From Mesobacillus sp. S13 (GTDB lineage: Bacteria; Bacillota; Bacilli; Bacillales; Cytobacillaceae), in NCBI RefSeq assembly GCF_020422885.1, contig NZ_CP084622.1, positions 4,731,001 to 4,795,000 on the forward strand: a stretch of DNA of 64,000 nucleotides, read 5' to 3'. How positions within the stretch are numbered: position 1 is the stretch's first letter; every line of letters starts with the position of its first letter. Both the position numbers and the translations under genes were made by a program. Below, piece by piece: positions 7,692-17,044 of the stretch. The notes beneath the pieces were generated by a model that saw only the letters and a program-made list of their open reading frames with translations, was not told where the DNA came from and made no database searches.

Positions 7692-8540
7692 CTAAAATTC
7701 TCTTGTGTTAAACGTATCGCCTTGTTCAAGATTGCCAGCTTTGTAGCCTTTCTTGAACCAGCTTTTCCTTTGCTCTGACGTTCCGTGCGTAAAACTTTCA
7801 GGCACGACATAGCCCTGGGACCGCTTCTGGATCGTGTCATCTCCAACCGCACTGGCTGCATTCAAAGCTTCCTCGAGGTCACCTTCTTCAACTACACCCA
7901 TTCCCTGTGCATGGTGAGCCCAAACGCCTGCTAAATAATCAGCTTGAAGTTCAAAGCGGACTTGATATTTATTGAATTCTGTCTGGTCCAAACGACCGCG
8001 CAGTGAATTCAGCTTATCAGTAGTTCCCAGTAGTGTCTGCACATGGTGTCCTACTTCATGTGCGACAACATAAGCCATCGCAAAATCACCAGGCGCCTGG
8101 AATTTTGTTTGTAGTTCATTATAAAAACTAAGGTCAATATAGAGTTTCTGGTCACCCGGACAATAAAACGGCCCTACCTGCGACCCAGCCATTCCACATG
8201 CAGACTGGACACTTCCTGAGTATAAAACGAGGGTAGGTTCTTGGTATTCCATACCTTCTTCTGCAAACACCTTTGACCATACTTCCTCTGTATCGGCAAG
8301 GACCACTGAGACGAATTGGGCAAGCTCCTCTTCCTCGGCTGATTGCTCATAAGGTGCAGGAGACTGGTTTCCGCCGTTTGTCATATTATCGACGACATCC
8401 CCCATATCGCCACCGCCAAGGAATGTCATAACCACTAATAGGATGATCCCTCCAAGGCCACCGCCCATGAGCATGCCTCCGCCGCCCATCCCCCTTCTAT
8501 CCTCTACATTGCTGCTCCCTCTTCTGCCTTTCCATTGCAT
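7692..8540 (-). CDS. Neutral zinc metallopeptidase, YpfJ family
   Basis: This 282-residue protein opens with a basic/Gly-rich segment and one membrane segment (GGLGGIILLVVMTFLGG, about residues 27-43), then a linker rich in Asn, Pro and Glu, then the peptidase domain. The zinc motif is VAHEVGHHVQ near residue 163 (HExxH), with FELQADYLAGVWAHH near 205 supplying a further Glu/His ligand region. This matches the putative neutral zinc metallopeptidase family (PF04228). The active site would be outside the membrane. The substrate is unknown. Confidence 0.87.
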   Translation of the reverse strand: MQWKGRRGSSNVEDRRGMGGGGMLMGGGLGGIILLVVMTFLGGGDMGDVVDNMTNGGNQSPAPYEQSAEEEELAQFVSVVLADTEEVWSKVFAEEGMEYQEPTLVLYSGSVQSACGMAGSQVGPFYCPGDQKLYIDLSFYNELQTKFQAPGDFAMAYVVAHEVGHHVQTLLGTTDKLNSLRGRLDQTEFNKYQVRFELQADYLAGVWAHHAQGMGVVEEGDLEEALNAASAVGDDTIQKRSQGYVVPESFTHGTSEQRKSWFKKGYKAGNLEQGDTFNTREF

Positions 8541-8704
8541 TATGTTGGCTCCTCCCTGCTATATACTAAACACTGATAAACAATCAATACTGGATGTCCT
8601 TAGTGTTATACCCGCTATGAAGCGATTTATTTGCCTTTCTATGAATATTTTTTTGGCAACTCACTATGAACTCGTAACAATCTTATTAGCCAACCAATAC
8701 ACAA

Positions 8705-8749
8705 AAAGCAAGCAGGCTACCTCCATCCAGTGGTTATCCTGCTTGCTTT
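8705..8749 (-). terminator. Intrinsic terminator downstream of the FAD oxidase
   Basis: The stem is AAAGCAAGCAGG with CCTGCTTGCTTT around a 21-nt loop. A T-run follows on the minus strand, about 80 nt after the stop codon at 8828. No gene was seen in the rest of the 8541-8827 gap. Confidence 0.7.
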
Positions 8750-8827
8750 GTTATTTTTCAAAGGAAGTGATATGGACAGCTAGATTGGCTTTCTTAATCC
8801 TACTCCGGTGCTTACGTTTTTCATTCC

Positions 8828-9955
8828 CTAGGAAATATTATCGCTGATGGCTCCTGAGACATCGTACTGTTCAATGTCTATTTCGAGGTCTTCGCCTGCT
8901 GCCAGTTTCGCTAGCTGGGCACCCAGATAGGGTCCGACCGTCAGGCCTGATGCTCCCAATCCATTTGCCAGGAATAGATTTTCATAGCCAGGGACAGCCC
9001 CAATGATCGGAAGGAAATTCGGCGCGACTGGACGGAAACCCACTTTTGTTTCGAGATAAGTTGCATCTGCCAGTCCTGGTGCGACCTTCAATCCTTTATC
9101 AATGATTTCATTCATGCCGCCAAGAGTCGGGCGAAGGTCAAACCCCTGCTCGTCTTCATGTGTTGCACCAATTACCACCCTGCCTCCATCGAACGCAAGA
9201 ATGTACTGGTTATTTGGAGGCATGACTACAGGCCAGCTTCCGGTTTCTGTATCCTCCAGCATAAGATGAATGATTTGAGCTTTTTGAGGAGAGATGCTTA
9301 GCTTTATACCAAGAGGTATCAGCAGCTCAGGTGCCCATGCTCCTGCAGTCAGGATGATGCTGTCACCTTCATATCTTTTGTCTCCGACTTTAACACCCGT
9401 CACTTCTTCTCCAGAGGATTCTAATTGGGCATCTCCTTTTACGATGGACGCTCCATGTTTTTGGGCAGCATTCAGGAGAGCATCTCGCAACAATCGGCCG
9501 TTTACGCGTGCTCCTCCGGTTACATACACAGAAGCATACTCTTTTGACAGTGGCGGAAAAAGCTCATTCGTTTCTTGCTGATCCAGCTGCCTGATCTCTC
9601 CGATTTCTGGTGCATCTTCTCGCCTTACAGTCGCTCTTTCTTCCATTTTCACAAGTTTTCCCTGATCATAATGAAGGCTGATTGCGCCAACACGCTGATA
9701 GCCTGTTTCCTTCTCGCCATCCTCTTCAAGCTGTTTAATCAGTGCCGGGTAAAAGGAGGCACCATTCTTTGCGAGGAAATACCAGGGCTTATTCCTTCGC
9801 TGGGTCAACCAGGGACAAATGATTCCAGCTGCTGCATCCGTTGCTTGTCCTGGTTCCTCACGGTCAATGATCGTTACACTCCTGCCTTCCTTCGCTAAAT
9901 GATAGGCAGTGGATGCCCCTAATATTCCAGCCCCAATGACAATATATTTTTTCAT
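8828..9955 (-). CDS. FAD-dependent oxidoreductase, D-amino-acid oxidase/glycine oxidase fold
   Basis: The protein has 375 residues. The N-terminus holds the FAD Rossmann motif (VIGAGILGASTAYHLAKEG, GxGxxG, with the acidic residue of IIDRE at the end of strand 2). A GIICPWLTQRR motif follows. The C-terminus has GFRPVAPNFLPIIGAVPGYENLFLANGLGASGLTVGP, with the second FAD contact and the typical DAO finish. Members oxidise amino acids or other amines. It resembles the YurR group of bacilli, but the substrate cannot be chosen. It is a single gene with a downstream hairpin. Confidence 0.85.
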   Translation of the reverse strand: MKKYIVIGAGILGASTAYHLAKEGRSVTIIDREEPGQATDAAAGIICPWLTQRRNKPWYFLAKNGASFYPALIKQLEEDGEKETGYQRVGAISLHYDQGKLVKMEERATVRREDAPEIGEIRQLDQQETNELFPPLSKEYASVYVTGGARVNGRLLRDALLNAAQKHGASIVKGDAQLESSGEEVTGVKVGDKRYEGDSIILTAGAWAPELLIPLGIKLSISPQKAQIIHLMLEDTETGSWPVVMPPNNQYILAFDGGRVVIGATHEDEQGFDLRPTLGGMNEIIDKGLKVAPGLADATYLETKVGFRPVAPNFLPIIGAVPGYENLFLANGLGASGLTVGPYLGAQLAKLAAGEDLEIDIEQYDVSGAISDNIS

Positions 9956-10266
9956 TCCCTACACCTTTTCCGTAAAAGATTCTTGATATCATTCTACAGA
10001 AATCCAGCGATAGACACAAAACTACTTTAATTGTAAGGTCCGATTCTAGATTTATTCTTTAACTCATTACGGTCTATATCAAAGTTTTGAATGATAAATC
10101 CTAAAATACCAAATGCTAATCTTCTAGAGAGGGCACGATCGCTTTTAAAATTTGTTTCCACTATCGAAAAGTAATTTTCGCTATACCTTTGGGGTTTCTG
10201 ATATAATTTTTATTATTGTGTACTTACTAGCAATGAAACCGTTGATGTAATGGAGTGAATATAAAG
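9956..10266. other. Intergenic gap without a gene
   Basis: AT-rich divergent gap between the FAD oxidase and the MFS gene. A TATAAT at 10202-10207 could be a -10 element for the MFS gene, but no convincing -35 is at the right distance. No ORF or hairpin is supported. Confidence 0.6.
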
Positions 10267-11439
10267 ATGAACACCAAAAAGGCTTTGCCTATTTTATTTT
10301 TAGTCATGTTTCTCGTGATGGTCGGCTTTGGAATTATCATTCCAGTCATTCCTTTTTATGCAGAAGAAATCGGGGCAACGCCAACTCAACTAGGCCTGTT
10401 GATGGCGGTCTATTCCTTGATGCAGTTCCTTTTCGCACCAATGTGGGGCCGAATTTCCGACAGGATTGGCAGAAAGCCTGTCATTATGATCGGTATTCTC
10501 GGGCTGTCCCTTTCCTTTTTCCTCATGGCCCTTTCCACTGAGCTTTGGATGCTGTTTGCAGCAAGGATCATTGGCGGATTTTTGTCCTCAGCTAATATGC
10601 CGACCGTCATGGCCTATGTCGCGGATATCACATCTGAGGAAGATCGTGGTAAAGGTATGGGGATTATTGGTGCGGCAGTCGGACTTGGGTTTATTTTCGG
10701 TCCTGCGATTGGCGGCGTCTTTTCACAATCCAGCCTGAGCACACCTTTTTTCCTTGCAGGAGCGACATCACTGATTACCTTCCTATTCGTTACTTTTGTA
10801 TTGAAAGAGTCGCTTTCACCTGAACAGCGCAACAATCAGGAAAAGGAAAGAACGTCTTTATTGAAGGCTCTGAATGGACCGCTTTCCATGCTATTCCTCC
10901 TTCAGTTGTTCGTCTCACTTTCTCTTGCAGGACTAGAGGCAACCTTTGCTTATTTTGCTGCTGAAAAAGCAGGGCTCGGCTCCGTCGAATTAGGATACAT
11001 TTTCATGATCATGGGATTGGCAGGAGCCATCGTACAGGGAGGACTAGTCGGCAGGCTGACAAAGACGCTTGGCGAGGGTACAGTCATCCAGCTGGGTATT
11101 GTCATTTCAGCAGCAGGCTTTGGATTGATCCTCCTGACTGAAGGGTTTGGGACCGCCGCATTGTTCCTGACGATCTTTGGAATTGGAAATGGGCTGATAC
11201 GGCCAAGTGTCTCTTCATTACTGACAAAAAAATCGACGACTGGGCATGGCGGCACGACTGGATTGCTTTCATCCTTTGATTCCCTTGGCAGAATTATCGG
11301 ACCGCCATTAGGCGGATGGCTGTTCTCGATTGCCATTGGAATGCCTTATATTTCCGGGATCGTGTTATCAATTATTGCCTTGGTTTTATACCAATTCTAT
11401 CAGGCACGATCAAAAACTTCTCATTCATTGGACCAATAA
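10267..11439 (+). CDS. MFS drug-efflux transporter, 12 TM
   Basis: This 390-residue protein has twelve hydrophobic segments. Motif A is present in loop 2-3 (GRISDRIGRKPVIM), and the antiporter signature is present in TM5 (GLGFIFGPAIGG). The N-terminus (VMVGFGIIIPVIPFYAEEIGA) is typical of the TetA/Bmr/Blt-like DHA1 group of proton-driven drug exporters. The start ATG at 10267 has GGAG 11 nt upstream; the GTG at 10255 would have almost no spacing. It is monocistronic, converging on a histidine kinase gene. The drug spectrum is unknown. Confidence 0.87.
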   Translation: MNTKKALPILFLVMFLVMVGFGIIIPVIPFYAEEIGATPTQLGLLMAVYSLMQFLFAPMWGRISDRIGRKPVIMIGILGLSLSFFLMALSTELWMLFAARIIGGFLSSANMPTVMAYVADITSEEDRGKGMGIIGAAVGLGFIFGPAIGGVFSQSSLSTPFFLAGATSLITFLFVTFVLKESLSPEQRNNQEKERTSLLKALNGPLSMLFLLQLFVSLSLAGLEATFAYFAAEKAGLGSVELGYIFMIMGLAGAIVQGGLVGRLTKTLGEGTVIQLGIVISAAGFGLILLTEGFGTAALFLTIFGIGNGLIRPSVSSLLTKKSTTGHGGTTGLLSSFDSLGRIIGPPLGGWLFSIAIGMPYISGIVLSIIALVLYQFYQARSKTSHSLDQ

Positions 11440-11443
11440 AAAC

Positions 11444-11480
11444 AAGAAGGAGGATGGCTTATTTCGCCATCCTCCTTCTT
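11444..11480. terminator. Bidirectional terminator
   Basis: A 15-bp perfect stem (AAGAAGGAGGATGGC with its complement, 7-nt loop) sits between convergent genes; the stop codon of the kinase overlaps its right edge. Confidence 0.85.
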
Positions 11481-13104
11481 AATTCGCTAATGGGAGTTTT
11501 ATTTCAACTAAGGTCCCATTGTTTAACTTACTATGATAGGAAATCGTCCCATTGTGCTGTTTAATGATTTTATGGCAAATCATTAAGCCGAGACCCGTTC
11601 CTTTCTCCTTCAATGTGTAAAATGGCTCTCCTAGGCGAGGAAGTAATTCTTCTGGAATTCCGCACCCTTCATCTTGAATAGAAATGATACATTCACCATC
11701 TATCCCTTTTTTCAGTTTTATATCGATATTTCCACCCTTAGGCATGGCCTCCATGGCATTTTTAAAAACATTCAGGAACAACTGCTTGATCTGGTTTTTC
11801 TCACATACTATGAAGAAATCTGTACCCAGATAACTTCGGCTGAATTGGATATTTTTCATATTGGCTTGCGGGGATAAGAATTCGACCGTATGATCCATCA
11901 AATCACATAAGTTAGCCCTGTTAAGCTGAATAGCCTGAGGTTTCCCTAAAGAAAGCATTTCACTTGTTATTGTTTCGATCCTTTCTAGTTCGCTTAGTAG
12001 CAACTCATGTATTTCATTTGATTCATTTTCTTTTCCATAGAGCTGTACAAACCCCTTTATTGTAGTGAGCGGATTCCGTATTTCATGGGCTACCCCTGCT
12101 GCCAGTTCCCCTACAATCGATAGCTTTTCCGATTGCAAAAGAATCTCTTCCGCTTTTTTTCGCTCAGAAATATCCCTGCTTATGATCACAATATGTTCAA
12201 TCAATTGATCATCACTTAATACCGGCATGCAGCGGGACTCAAATTCTATCCATTTTCCAGTTAGATGCTGAAAACGAAACTCAACTGGTTTTGATTCTTT
12301 ACTTTTGGCGATTTCGGAAATTGTTTCCCTAAAATAGACGACGTCATCAGGATGAATTAACTTACATAAATCTATTTTCTCTAGCTCCAGAACACTATAT
12401 CCTAACACCACTTCATGTGAGGGAGAAAGATAACTTACGGCATGTTCTTTATCCATTACCATGATGAGGTCAGATGTATTCTCAGCTATGAGACGATATT
12501 TAGATTCGCTTTCGTCCAGGGTCTGCTCCATCCTCTTACGTTCTTTAATAATTCTGTATAACTTTTCATATGACTCGATCATGATTCCACCCAGGAACAC
12601 ACCGATTGAAATAAACAATAAGTATTGAAGGTGAAAAACTGGATTATCTCTAATCACGTTTAAAACGATCGGTACAGTAATAATATATGTAACTACGTAG
12701 GAACCCAGCAAGATCAAATACCTCTTGACTGGCTGAAAATGCACAGTGAATTTTTGTATAACGACCAATACGGTCATGACTACTAACCAGCCAATTATGG
12801 CTGGAAACCAGTTATCAGATACCATTAATCTTGATAGCAATGCGATGCTGCCGGTAATCATGCCTGCACCTGGTCCCAGATACGCGAAGACTAAAATGAT
12901 TACCGCATACCGGATATCATATGTGTAACCTTGATCCTGAAACGATAAGCTGACAAGTACAGAAGAAACACCGCCTGCATACAGACCCGTCCAGATCCAC
13001 AAATGCTTAAGTGGTTTTAGATTAAGATAAGAGCGAATGATTAAAGGAGTACTGACCATTAATGAAAACATTGAGAGGTTAATTAAGTAATCTAGTAAGA
13101 TCAA
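11479..13104 (-). CDS. Sensor histidine kinase, KinB-like (5TM-LYT, PAS, HisKA, HATPase)
   Basis: This 541-residue protein starts at TTG 13104, with GGTGGGAG 5 nt upstream. Domains in order: five to six membrane segments (residues 1-175) of the 5TM receptor-LYT type; a coiled linker; a PAS domain (about 190-315, ending in the PAC-like IVIISRDISERKKAEE); HisKA with GVAHEIRNPLTT near 345; and HATPase with VFKNAMEAMP, DEGCGIP and GTGLGLMICHKI. This architecture matches sporulation kinase KinB, which feeds phosphate to Spo0F. No response regulator is adjacent, as usual for the Kin orphan kinases. Its role in sporulation is inferred. Confidence 0.85.
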   Translation of the reverse strand: MILLDYLINLSMFSLMVSTPLIIRSYLNLKPLKHLWIWTGLYAGGVSSVLVSLSFQDQGYTYDIRYAVIILVFAYLGPGAGMITGSIALLSRLMVSDNWFPAIIGWLVVMTVLVVIQKFTVHFQPVKRYLILLGSYVVTYIITVPIVLNVIRDNPVFHLQYLLFISIGVFLGGIMIESYEKLYRIIKERKRMEQTLDESESKYRLIAENTSDLIMVMDKEHAVSYLSPSHEVVLGYSVLELEKIDLCKLIHPDDVVYFRETISEIAKSKESKPVEFRFQHLTGKWIEFESRCMPVLSDDQLIEHIVIISRDISERKKAEEILLQSEKLSIVGELAAGVAHEIRNPLTTIKGFVQLYGKENESNEIHELLLSELERIETITSEMLSLGKPQAIQLNRANLCDLMDHTVEFLSPQANMKNIQFSRSYLGTDFFIVCEKNQIKQLFLNVFKNAMEAMPKGGNIDIKLKKGIDGECIISIQDEGCGIPEELLPRLGEPFYTLKEKGTGLGLMICHKIIKQHNGTISYHSKLNNGTLVEIKLPLAN

Positions 13105-13281
13105 TTGGCTCCCACCTATATATACTGAATTTAATAATTATCATAAACCAGAGGACGTACCTTTTCTATAGATTTTTTTACTATCAACCATGATTATTTT
13201 TAAAACTTTTTCAATAATTAAAATTTTTCTTAAAGTATTTCGATTATCGTAGTAATATAGAGAATAAAGGGGGAGATTCAT

Positions 13282-15099
13282 TTGACTAAAACAATTGAAA
13301 AGCGACCTGTCCGCTTTGAGGTCCCTGAGGATTTGACTTGGAACTTGGATGACCTATTCCTGTCGGATTCGGACTGGGAGGCTGCACTTGAAGAAATTGA
13401 AGCTGACGTCAAAGAGTTTGCGGGCTTTAAAGGAAACTTACATACTAGTGCAAAATCACTGCTTGAATGTCTTACTGCTCAAGAAGAATTGACGAAGAAA
13501 CTGGTTAAAGTCCGCACATATGCTAGCTTGAAGCAATCCGCGGATGGCACAGATCCTGTGAATCAGGCAAACTCCGCAAAGGTTGCAGCTATCGGCACAC
13601 AGGCATTGTCTGCTCTATCTTTTATCTCATCTGAAATACTGGAGTTTGAAGATGGGAAAGTAGAAGAGTTCCTACAGGAAGATTCGGGTCTGGAACCATT
13701 CAGAAAGAACTTAGTTGAGCTATTAGAAATGAAGAAGCACAAGCTATCGCCCGAAACAGAAGAGGTACTCGCTGCGCTTGGAGAGGTCCATGCAGCTCCT
13801 TATAACATCTACGGTATGGCTAAACTTGCCGACATGCAGTTCACATCCATTCAGGATGAAGAAGAAAATGAGCTGCCTGTTTCTTTTGCACTGTTTGAGA
13901 GCCGTTATGAATTTTCACCAGACACATATGTCCGCAGGAAAGCGTATGATTCCTTTGTCTCTACACTTCAACAATATAAAAATACAATCGCTGCTGCCTA
14001 TGCAACTGAAGTGAAAAAACAGGTAACCCTCGCCAAACTGAGGAACTATGAGTCTGTTACCGATATGCTATTGGAACCGCAGCAGGTAACAAAGGAAATG
14101 TACAATAATCAGATCGATATCATTTACAAGGAACTGGCACCACATATGCGCCGCTTCGCCCAGTTAAAGAAGAAGGTTCTGGGTCTTGATAAGATGAAGT
14201 TCTGTGACTTGAAGGCTCCTTTTGATCCCGATTTCGATCCAGCCATCACCTACGAAGAAGCACGCGACCTAATCACAGAGTCCTTGCAGGTCATGGGTCC
14301 TGACTATACGGCTATGATTGAAAAAGGCTTTGATGAAAGATGGGTAGACCTTGCTGATAATGTTGGAAAATCAACAGGTGCATTCTGTTCAAGCCCTTAT
14401 GGTTCACATCCATATATCCTGATCACATGGGCAGACAATATGCGCGGCTGCTTTACGCTTGCCCATGAGTTCGGTCATGCGGGACATTTTTACCTGGCGA
14501 ATCAAAACCAGCGCATCATGAACGTCCGTCCGTCCATGTATTTCATTGAAGCCCCATCGACCATGAATGAAATGCTTCTTGCACAGCATCTTCTTGATAA
14601 AAACAAAGACGATGCCCAGATGAGCCGCTGGGTCATTCTGCAGCTTCTGGGAACGTATTATCATAACTTTGTCACACACCTGCTTGAAGCAGAGTATCAG
14701 CGCCGCGTATACGACCATGCTGAAGCCGGCAAAGCCCTGACTGCAAAGACCCTTACAGAAATCAAAACGGATGTCCTTGAAGGCTTCTGGGGCGGTACAG
14801 TAGAAATCGATGAAGGAGCCGGCTTGACCTGGATGCGCCAGCCTCATTATTACATGGGCTTATATCCATACACCTACTCTGCAGGCTTGACCGCATCGAC
14901 TGCCGTATCACAGCTGATCAAGGAAGAAGGCCAGCCTGCCGTGGACCGCTGGCTTGAGGTGCTCCGTGCGGGCGGCACTATGAAGCCGCTGGAATTGCTG
15001 AAACATGCGGGATTGGATATGTCGACACCGGAACCTGTCCGAAAAGCTGTTGCTTATGTTGGTTCATTGATTGACGAACTGGAGAAATCCTATCAATAA
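13282..15099 (+). CDS. pepF: Oligoendopeptidase F (M3B family)
   Basis: This 605-residue cytoplasmic metallopeptidase starts at TTG 13282 behind GGGGGAG. The zinc site is TLAHEFGHAGH near residue 395 (HExxH), with the downstream glutamate in EAPSTMNEMLL near 425. WMRQPHYYMGLYPYTYSAG near the C-terminus is characteristic of PepF. It cuts short peptides of about 7-17 residues. Length agrees with the family (about 600). It is monocistronic, ending in a strong shared terminator. Confidence 0.92.
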   Translation: MTKTIEKRPVRFEVPEDLTWNLDDLFLSDSDWEAALEEIEADVKEFAGFKGNLHTSAKSLLECLTAQEELTKKLVKVRTYASLKQSADGTDPVNQANSAKVAAIGTQALSALSFISSEILEFEDGKVEEFLQEDSGLEPFRKNLVELLEMKKHKLSPETEEVLAALGEVHAAPYNIYGMAKLADMQFTSIQDEEENELPVSFALFESRYEFSPDTYVRRKAYDSFVSTLQQYKNTIAAAYATEVKKQVTLAKLRNYESVTDMLLEPQQVTKEMYNNQIDIIYKELAPHMRRFAQLKKKVLGLDKMKFCDLKAPFDPDFDPAITYEEARDLITESLQVMGPDYTAMIEKGFDERWVDLADNVGKSTGAFCSSPYGSHPYILITWADNMRGCFTLAHEFGHAGHFYLANQNQRIMNVRPSMYFIEAPSTMNEMLLAQHLLDKNKDDAQMSRWVILQLLGTYYHNFVTHLLEAEYQRRVYDHAEAGKALTAKTLTEIKTDVLEGFWGGTVEIDEGAGLTWMRQPHYYMGLYPYTYSAGLTASTAVSQLIKEEGQPAVDRWLEVLRAGGTMKPLELLKHAGLDMSTPEPVRKAVAYVGSLIDELEKSYQ

Positions 15100-15103
15100 A
15101 AGC

Positions 15104-15139
15104 AGAAGAACCCATGGGTAAGCGCCCATGGGTTCTTCT
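15104..15139. terminator. Bidirectional terminator
   Basis: A 15-bp stem (AGAAGAACCCATGGG with its complement, loop TAAGCG) lies between pepF and the convergent ParR-like gene; T-runs occur on both sides. Confidence 0.85.
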
Positions 15140-15732
15140 TATTTATTCATTTTAGCAAGGAAGTCCCCAAGAAGGTCGTCTAATTCCTCTTCCTTCTCTT
15201 CACTTTCCTCTTCCGATGTTTCCGTTTGCTTAATCGATTCCCACACAAATGAATCAAGGTCATCATCCATTGGGTCGTTCTCAGCTGTTGAAGCTGTTTC
15301 TTCTATTACCGGTGAGTCCTCTGTTACAGTTGCTGACGGAAGATCCATCTCTTCTTCCTGAAGGTATAAGGCCTCGTCTATTTCAGTTGACTTGCTGTTC
15401 AATGATGCAAGCAGTGCGGTGGCCCGTATTGGGTCTGTCAGCAGATGATACACGATATTGCCCAGCAAAGCCTCTGAATGCTCATGCTTGATCCAATCCC
15501 GTTGCGATTTGCTGAGATTGCGCGGAAGAGGGATAGTGATACTTTCTCGTTCCCTGGAATATGAATTCCCCACACCCTGCAAGACATAATCTGCAATCTT
15601 GCTAGAGAAGTTTCTTCTCTCAGTTTCTTTTAATTTTTGGAGCTGCCTTAAGATATGGTCTGGTGTATCAGACGGGATACGGAACGAAAGTGCTTGTCCT
15701 CTTTTTATCTCATTTGGGTTGGCTTTTTTCAT
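15139..15732 (-). CDS. ParR-like adaptor protein of a type II (actin) partition module
   Basis: The protein has 197 residues, with a basic N-terminal half and a very acidic C-terminal half. The first 60 residues (GQALSFRIPSDTPDHILRQL, then RRNFSSKIADYVLQGV) have the beta-strand/helix/helix pattern of ribbon-helix-helix DNA-binding proteins. A second segment, ESITIPLPRNLSKSQRDWIK, looks similar. The tail is Glu/Asp-rich and ends DDLLGDFLAKMNK, which could be the short amphipathic helix that ParR proteins use to cap ParM filaments. It starts 14 bp after the ParM-like stop, with AAGGTGAT upstream. The assignment rests on position and architecture; direct similarity to a known ParR was not tested. 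Confidence 0.65.
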   Translation of the reverse strand: MKKANPNEIKRGQALSFRIPSDTPDHILRQLQKLKETERRNFSSKIADYVLQGVGNSYSRERESITIPLPRNLSKSQRDWIKHEHSEALLGNIVYHLLTDPIRATALLASLNSKSTEIDEALYLQEEEMDLPSATVTEDSPVIEETASTAENDPMDDDLDSFVWESIKQTETSEEESEEKEEELDDLLGDFLAKMNK

Positions 15733-15746
15733 GGGATCACCTTACT

Positions 15747-16922
15747 TTAGCTTTTAACAGGTTCAGAAGCGGCTTTGCTGCTCTTCTCAGATTTCTTCAC
15801 ATAATCCATGATGAGCTTATAGTAAGCATTGGCCATCATCCAGATGCTTTCTTTTTCATCCTCGAAAAATTCGATGTTATAGCCATCAAGATTATTGTTC
15901 AATGTCTTAATATACTCTTTCAGGACTGTCGCACCGCCGCCGACAAAGTAGCAGATTTCCGTTTGTGAGTTCTTGGCCCAAACATTTCGGAGCAAACGGT
16001 ATTGCTTCTTAGCCAGTTCTAGAAGGATACGGTCCGTGATATCATGGACGCTTGTACGGCTGCCCTTAACCATGATGTGGTTGCGATCATTCTTGCGTGT
16101 GATGATTTCTACAACATCTGTGCGGCTGTCCAGTTCAACGCCATGCTTGCTGCGGATTTCTTCTCTGATTTGTTCAAGCGCCTCAGAAACTCCAAGGTTG
16201 AAGCCCTGTGCCTTGTCATCATCGACATTGCGGTTTTTAATGACAGCAATATCAGTAGATAAACCGCCGATATCCTGGATCAGGATTCTTCTATCAATTA
16301 AATCCTTATTGATGATTTTAAGGCTGTTATCCATTACTAGATTGATATAAGCAGCGAAGCCTTCTGGATATACCTTCACTTCATCAAATTTGATATTAAC
16401 TTTCAGGCCCTGATACTTCGGAGTAACAAGGAATTCTACCTGGTGAACGGATCCAACCAGTTTTGAACGATAGCCTGCGTCTTTTCCTTCCTTCACTTCA
16501 CGAAGCGGAAGTCCAGTTCCGAGTGTGTAGTTCGCATCGATGACATTCTTGCTTTTTGGGAAAAGCTTTGCATTCTCTTCTTTCACAGCATCCAAAGCAA
16601 GAGTCGCGAAAAGCATGATCAATGTCTGATCTTCCTCTGATTTGCTGCTTCCAGGATCTAATTCTGTCGCATTATCGCTTTTAGTCGCCAGATTGCCGAC
16701 ACGATAAATAGCATTATTATCCTTAAGGGCAGGGGAGTGGACACGGATATGAATTCCATCAAGAGGATCCTTCGTATCAAGCTCCTCAATACCGATGACA
16801 GGACGGTCTTCTGTATCCCTTGCTACGATGTTAGGGATATTGAGCTCATTATCGAACTCTCCAAAAATCGCTTTAATAGAATCGTTACCAACATCAACAG
16901 CTGCAATTCTAGATTTCGTCAT
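15747..16922 (-). CDS. ParM/StbA-type actin-like ATPase
   Basis: This protein has about 391 residues of the actin/Hsp70 superfamily. Phosphate-1 loop: IAAVDVGNDSIKAIFGE at the N-terminus. Phosphate-2 loop: LIQDIGGLSTDIAVIKN near residue 215. Adenosine motif: CYFVGGGATVLKEYI near 335. This triad matches plasmid segregation actins (ParM/StbA/AlfA-like) more closely than MreB or FtsA. I chose the third in-frame Met (16922), because AAAGGA sits 8-9 nt before it and abuts the first Met at 16931. It is followed by a ParR-like gene and preceded by a repeat array. It should form ATP-dependent filaments; on a chromosome its cargo is unclear. Confidence 0.88.
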   Translation of the reverse strand: MTKSRIAAVDVGNDSIKAIFGEFDNELNIPNIVARDTEDRPVIGIEELDTKDPLDGIHIRVHSPALKDNNAIYRVGNLATKSDNATELDPGSSKSEEDQTLIMLFATLALDAVKEENAKLFPKSKNVIDANYTLGTGLPLREVKEGKDAGYRSKLVGSVHQVEFLVTPKYQGLKVNIKFDEVKVYPEGFAAYINLVMDNSLKIINKDLIDRRILIQDIGGLSTDIAVIKNRNVDDDKAQGFNLGVSEALEQIREEIRSKHGVELDSRTDVVEIITRKNDRNHIMVKGSRTSVHDITDRILLELAKKQYRLLRNVWAKNSQTEICYFVGGGATVLKEYIKTLNNNLDGYNIEFFEDEKESIWMMANAYYKLIMDYVKKSEKSSKAASEPVKS

Positions 16923-16967
16923 TTTCATCATTCCTTTTCAATAATCTGATGTAAATCTAAGTAATTA

Positions 16968-16997
16968 TGTATACTCACTTACTATTTTAAAGGTAAA
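16968..16997 (-). promoter_or_regulatory. Candidate promoter of the ParM-ParR operon
   Basis: On the minus strand TTTACC (16997-16992) is followed after 18 nt by TATACA (16973-16968). It lies between the octamer array and the ParM-like start; a further octamer copy (TGTATACT, 16968-16975 on the plus strand) overlaps the -10, which would suit autorepression. Confidence 0.4.
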
Positions 16998-17044
16998 GGT
17001 AAATAATAGATACTGCAAGCAGTACGGACAAAAAGAAATATAAA

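Noticed and set aside
10950..11336. Proline-rich minus-strand frame opposite the MFS gene
   Set aside because: A shadow of hydrophobic codons; no start site or family.
15747..16922. MreB or FtsA rather than ParM
   Set aside because: The protein lacks the MreB N-terminal context and the FtsA 1C domain; gene pairing with a small acidic-tailed protein and an upstream repeat array fits ParM-type loci better.
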